Below, piece after piece: positions 62,183 to 64,000 of a stretch of DNA of 64,000 nt (positions are counted from its first letter, which is position 1; each line of letters starts with the position of its first letter). Location of the stretch: positions 1 to 64,000 of the forward strand of contig CAZLRV010000008.1 in assembly GCA_964562175.1 (NCBI GenBank), in the 5' to 3' direction. The notes under the pieces are model-generated. The model was not told where the DNA came from, searched no databases, and saw only the letters and a list, made by a program, of their open reading frames with translations. The stretch comes from CAZCJU01 sp964562175 (lineage in GTDB: Bacteria > Bacillota > Clostridia > Oscillospirales > CAG-272). The position numbers and the translations under genes were made by a program.

Positions 62183-64000
62183 ATGAAAAAACTGAGAGAA
62201 AAAATTTTTTTGGCTCTGCTTGCGCTCATCTCGGTATTGCTGCTCACGGGCTTTTTGCTCGCGTACGGCTGTGTACATACCGAGCTTGTAAACGACAGGG
62301 GCACAGGTGTGAGCTTTTCGGAGGTATTGTACGGCATGGGCAACGATAACGATGCTCATCTGCTGTGGCAAAAGATAAAATACAAATACTTCGGCATATT
62401 CGACTCCGATACGGTGCAAAAGGGCAAAAACGGCTTTCTGTTTCCCCGCACGAGGGACGGCTTCGATTATGAAGCGGACAGGCAGGGGCGATATGCTTAC
62501 GATGAAGCAAGCCTTGAAAAAATAAAAAAAACCCTTGAGGCAAGGGCAGATACGTATGCGCGCTTCGGGACGGAATATCGGTTGTATATCATTCCGAATG
62601 TGCAGACCGTTTATCCCGAATATCTCGGCGAGTACGATATGAGCGTAACACGTGCAAGCACTCTTCTTTCATACCTTGAGCAGAACGGCATAAATGCGCA
62701 AATGCTCGATCTCTCGGACTATGACGGCGAATATCCGCTTTACGACAACACGCAGGACAATATGAATATGCTCGGAGCGTATGAGGCTTACACACGGCTT
62801 GCAGAGGGCTTACCCGACTCGCTTAAGCAGAGGATGGCACCTCTCACGCTTGAGGGGATACAGATAAAAACCGCATACACATCGGGCAGGGGACTGACGG
62901 AGGACACGTACTTGAGCGGCTTGATAAGAAATTATGACGTTTATTTTTCAACCTCAAACTTCAAAGAAAGCTACACCTCGGGCAGACTTGACACGGGCGA
63001 GCTTAAGACGAGCCTTACCGATACAACGCTTTCCGATATCACCTCGGTGCTTGTGCAGATACCGAGCGAAAAGGAAAGGGAACTGCTTTTGCCGTTTCTT
63101 TCCGCATCGTTTTCAAATGTCGTATATTCTCACGGACTCGGCTATGACGAGGAGCTGACGGGTGAGCTTTTGCCCGATTGCGTCATAACGGTATTGCGAG
63201 AGGATGAGCTTGACAGGCTTCTTGACGGGGACGATATACGCTCGTTTGAGGACACGGACAGCGGCGAGAAAACGCCGAAGCCGCGTATTATCGCAAAGGC
63301 AAACAAGGACAGAAATACCGTTTTGATATTCGGCAGCTCCGAGTCGGGGGCTGTCGTGACAGGCGAGGGTGACGGTGAGACCTCAAGGTGCGTATGTCGT
63401 GACGGATTGTTTATTTTGCAGATAGAAATGTATTCGTTTTCCGAACAGCTTAAAATAAAGGCAAGCACGCCGGGCAAGAAAACGTCGGATGCGATATATA
63501 TCACGGTGAAACGCTCCGTCGTATCTCCGTCCGCTCAGCCCGTCGTTTACGGCGGCGATATGCTGTATTATTCGCCGGCTTTGGTTGAATATAAGGGCGA
63601 GGGGCTTTTCACGGAAAAGGAGCTTGAGGGTGCAAAGGTCGGTGCGGAGAATTTTGTTAAAAAGCTCAGGCAGATGACGGGCAAGGATACACGGCTGATA
63701 TTGCTTATAGCACCCGACCCCGTAAGCGTTTACGGGCAAAGCTCGACGGAGAGCATTAAAAACGGTATGTCGGATGTGACGAGAGCAAAACAGCTGTCGG
63801 AGCTTTTTAACGGCTCGGACTATGTAACTGCTCCGTATCTTGCCGATATAATGAGAGAAAACAAGGACAAGGGAAAGCTTTATTATCAGACCGATACGCA
63901 TTGGACGGAGCTGGGAGCGTATTTCGGCTATGAGGCGTTGATATCCGAGGTGGGCAAATATCATAAAAACGTAACGCCTTATCCGCTGAATATGCTGAAT
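62183..64000 (+). CDS. DHHW/AlgX-like exported protein with duplicated domain (partial, runs off the window)
   Basis: At least 606 codons, open to the last base. An N-terminal membrane anchor (about 7-28) is followed by two related SGNH/AlgX-AlgJ-like halves. Half 2 (about 450-606) has the DHHW-type motif YQTDTHWTELGAYFGYEAL, with LILLIAPDPVSVYG before it. Half 1 (about 75-220) has the same plan (KNGFLFPR, RLYIIPNVQTVYPEYL, NTQDNMNMLGAYEAYTRL), but the TDTHW residues read NTQDNM, so it has lost the catalytic Asp and His. DHHW proteins are thought to acetylate or deacetylate exported polysaccharides; an MBOAT partner would be expected further right. Confidence 0.75.
   Translation, partial: MKKLREKIFLALLALISVLLLTGFLLAYGCVHTELVNDRGTGVSFSEVLYGMGNDNDAHLLWQKIKYKYFGIFDSDTVQKGKNGFLFPRTRDGFDYEADRQGRYAYDEASLEKIKKTLEARADTYARFGTEYRLYIIPNVQTVYPEYLGEYDMSVTRASTLLSYLEQNGINAQMLDLSDYDGEYPLYDNTQDNMNMLGAYEAYTRLAEGLPDSLKQRMAPLTLEGIQIKTAYTSGRGLTEDTYLSGLIRNYDVYFSTSNFKESYTSGRLDTGELKTSLTDTTLSDITSVLVQIPSEKERELLLPFLSASFSNVVYSHGLGYDEELTGELLPDCVITVLREDELDRLLDGDDIRSFEDTDSGEKTPKPRIIAKANKDRNTVLIFGSSESGAVVTGEGDGETSRCVCRDGLFILQIEMYSFSEQLKIKASTPGKKTSDAIYITVKRSVVSPSAQPVVYGGDMLYYSPALVEYKGEGLFTEKELEGAKVGAENFVKKLRQMTGKDTRLILLIAPDPVSVYGQSSTESIKNGMSDVTRAKQLSELFNGSDYVTAPYLADIMRENKDKGKLYYQTDTHWTELGAYFGYEALISEVGKYHKNVTPYPLNMLN

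Noticed and set aside
1..64000. tRNA, rRNA, riboswitch classes, CRISPR arrays, IS elements, phage genes
   Set aside because: Looked for along both strands; nothing with cloverleaf, repeat-spacer, transposase or known aptamer features was seen. A covariance-model scan would be decisive and was not possible.

Overview
The window is a gene-dense (about 90 percent coding) chromosomal segment of what looks like an anaerobic, Gram-positive Clostridia genome, most likely Oscillospirales/Ruminococcaceae-like from a gut or rumen. The evidence is sporulation genes of the yqfC/yqfD and ylbJ type, Clostridia-typical gene orders (murA-HAD-DUF512-der-plsY, EGID aminotransferase-DUF3343, DUF421-DUF4363), a dockerin next to a cohesin-like membrane protein, lipoproteins, and sigma-A promoters with 17-bp spacers. 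No rRNA, tRNA, CRISPR array, IS element or prophage was seen.

Layout. 1-3.5 kb: galactokinase and, divergently, a clan GH-D (alpha-galactosidase-like) hydrolase. 3.6-7.1 kb: ATPase and two permeases of a nucleoside/simple-sugar ABC importer, without a binding protein. 7.2-12.5 kb: mutL, a PiT phosphate transporter with its DUF47 partner, and an exported phosphodiester-glycosidase-like protein. 12.5-13.5 kb: DUF421-DUF4363 pair (minus). 13.5-19.6 kb: a compact six-gene envelope operon (dockerin-bearing transglutaminase-like protein, membrane cohesin-like protein, SLOG protein, M15-like peptidase, lipoprotein, DUF218 protein). 19.6-22.4 kb: zapA-U32 peptidase-dut (minus). 22.5-23.3 kb: proB. 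23.3-29.2 kb: murA-HAD-DUF512-der-plsY (minus), with a fused extra domain on PlsY. 29.2-32.2 kb: a hexanucleotide repeat, asd and argH. 32.3-37.7 kb: GNAT, small membrane protein, fused ECF-type ATPase, nitroreductase-ArsR pair and AGCS symporter. 37.7-47 kb: a lipoprotein, a GH99-like secreted protein and the cimA-leuA-leuC-leuD-leuB branched-chain amino acid operon. 47-51.7 kb: EGID aminotransferase/DUF3343, yqfD/yqfC, ylbJ-like gene, a small Cys-rich protein and mazF. 51.7-62 kb: a BspA-like LRR protein, Ca2+ P-type ATPase, two paralogous lipoproteins and an AT-rich secreted C39-like protein. 62.2 kb to the end: a DHHW/AlgX-like protein that runs off the window.

The genes split into a housekeeping core (mismatch repair, ribosome assembly, murein, phospholipid, Leu/Ile/Arg/Pro/Asp-family amino acids, dUTPase) and an unusually large exported set. 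The most interesting blocks are: the dockerin/cohesin envelope operon, whose cohesin-like fold is interrupted by an acidic Thr-rich insert and whose M15 peptidase has Asn at a zinc-ligand position; the PlsY fusion with an internal Met-plus-hydrophobic segment; a tandemly duplicated DHHW protein with one decayed active site; and an AT-rich secreted C39-like protein that shares a 13-base leader element with the LRR gene about 8 kb away.
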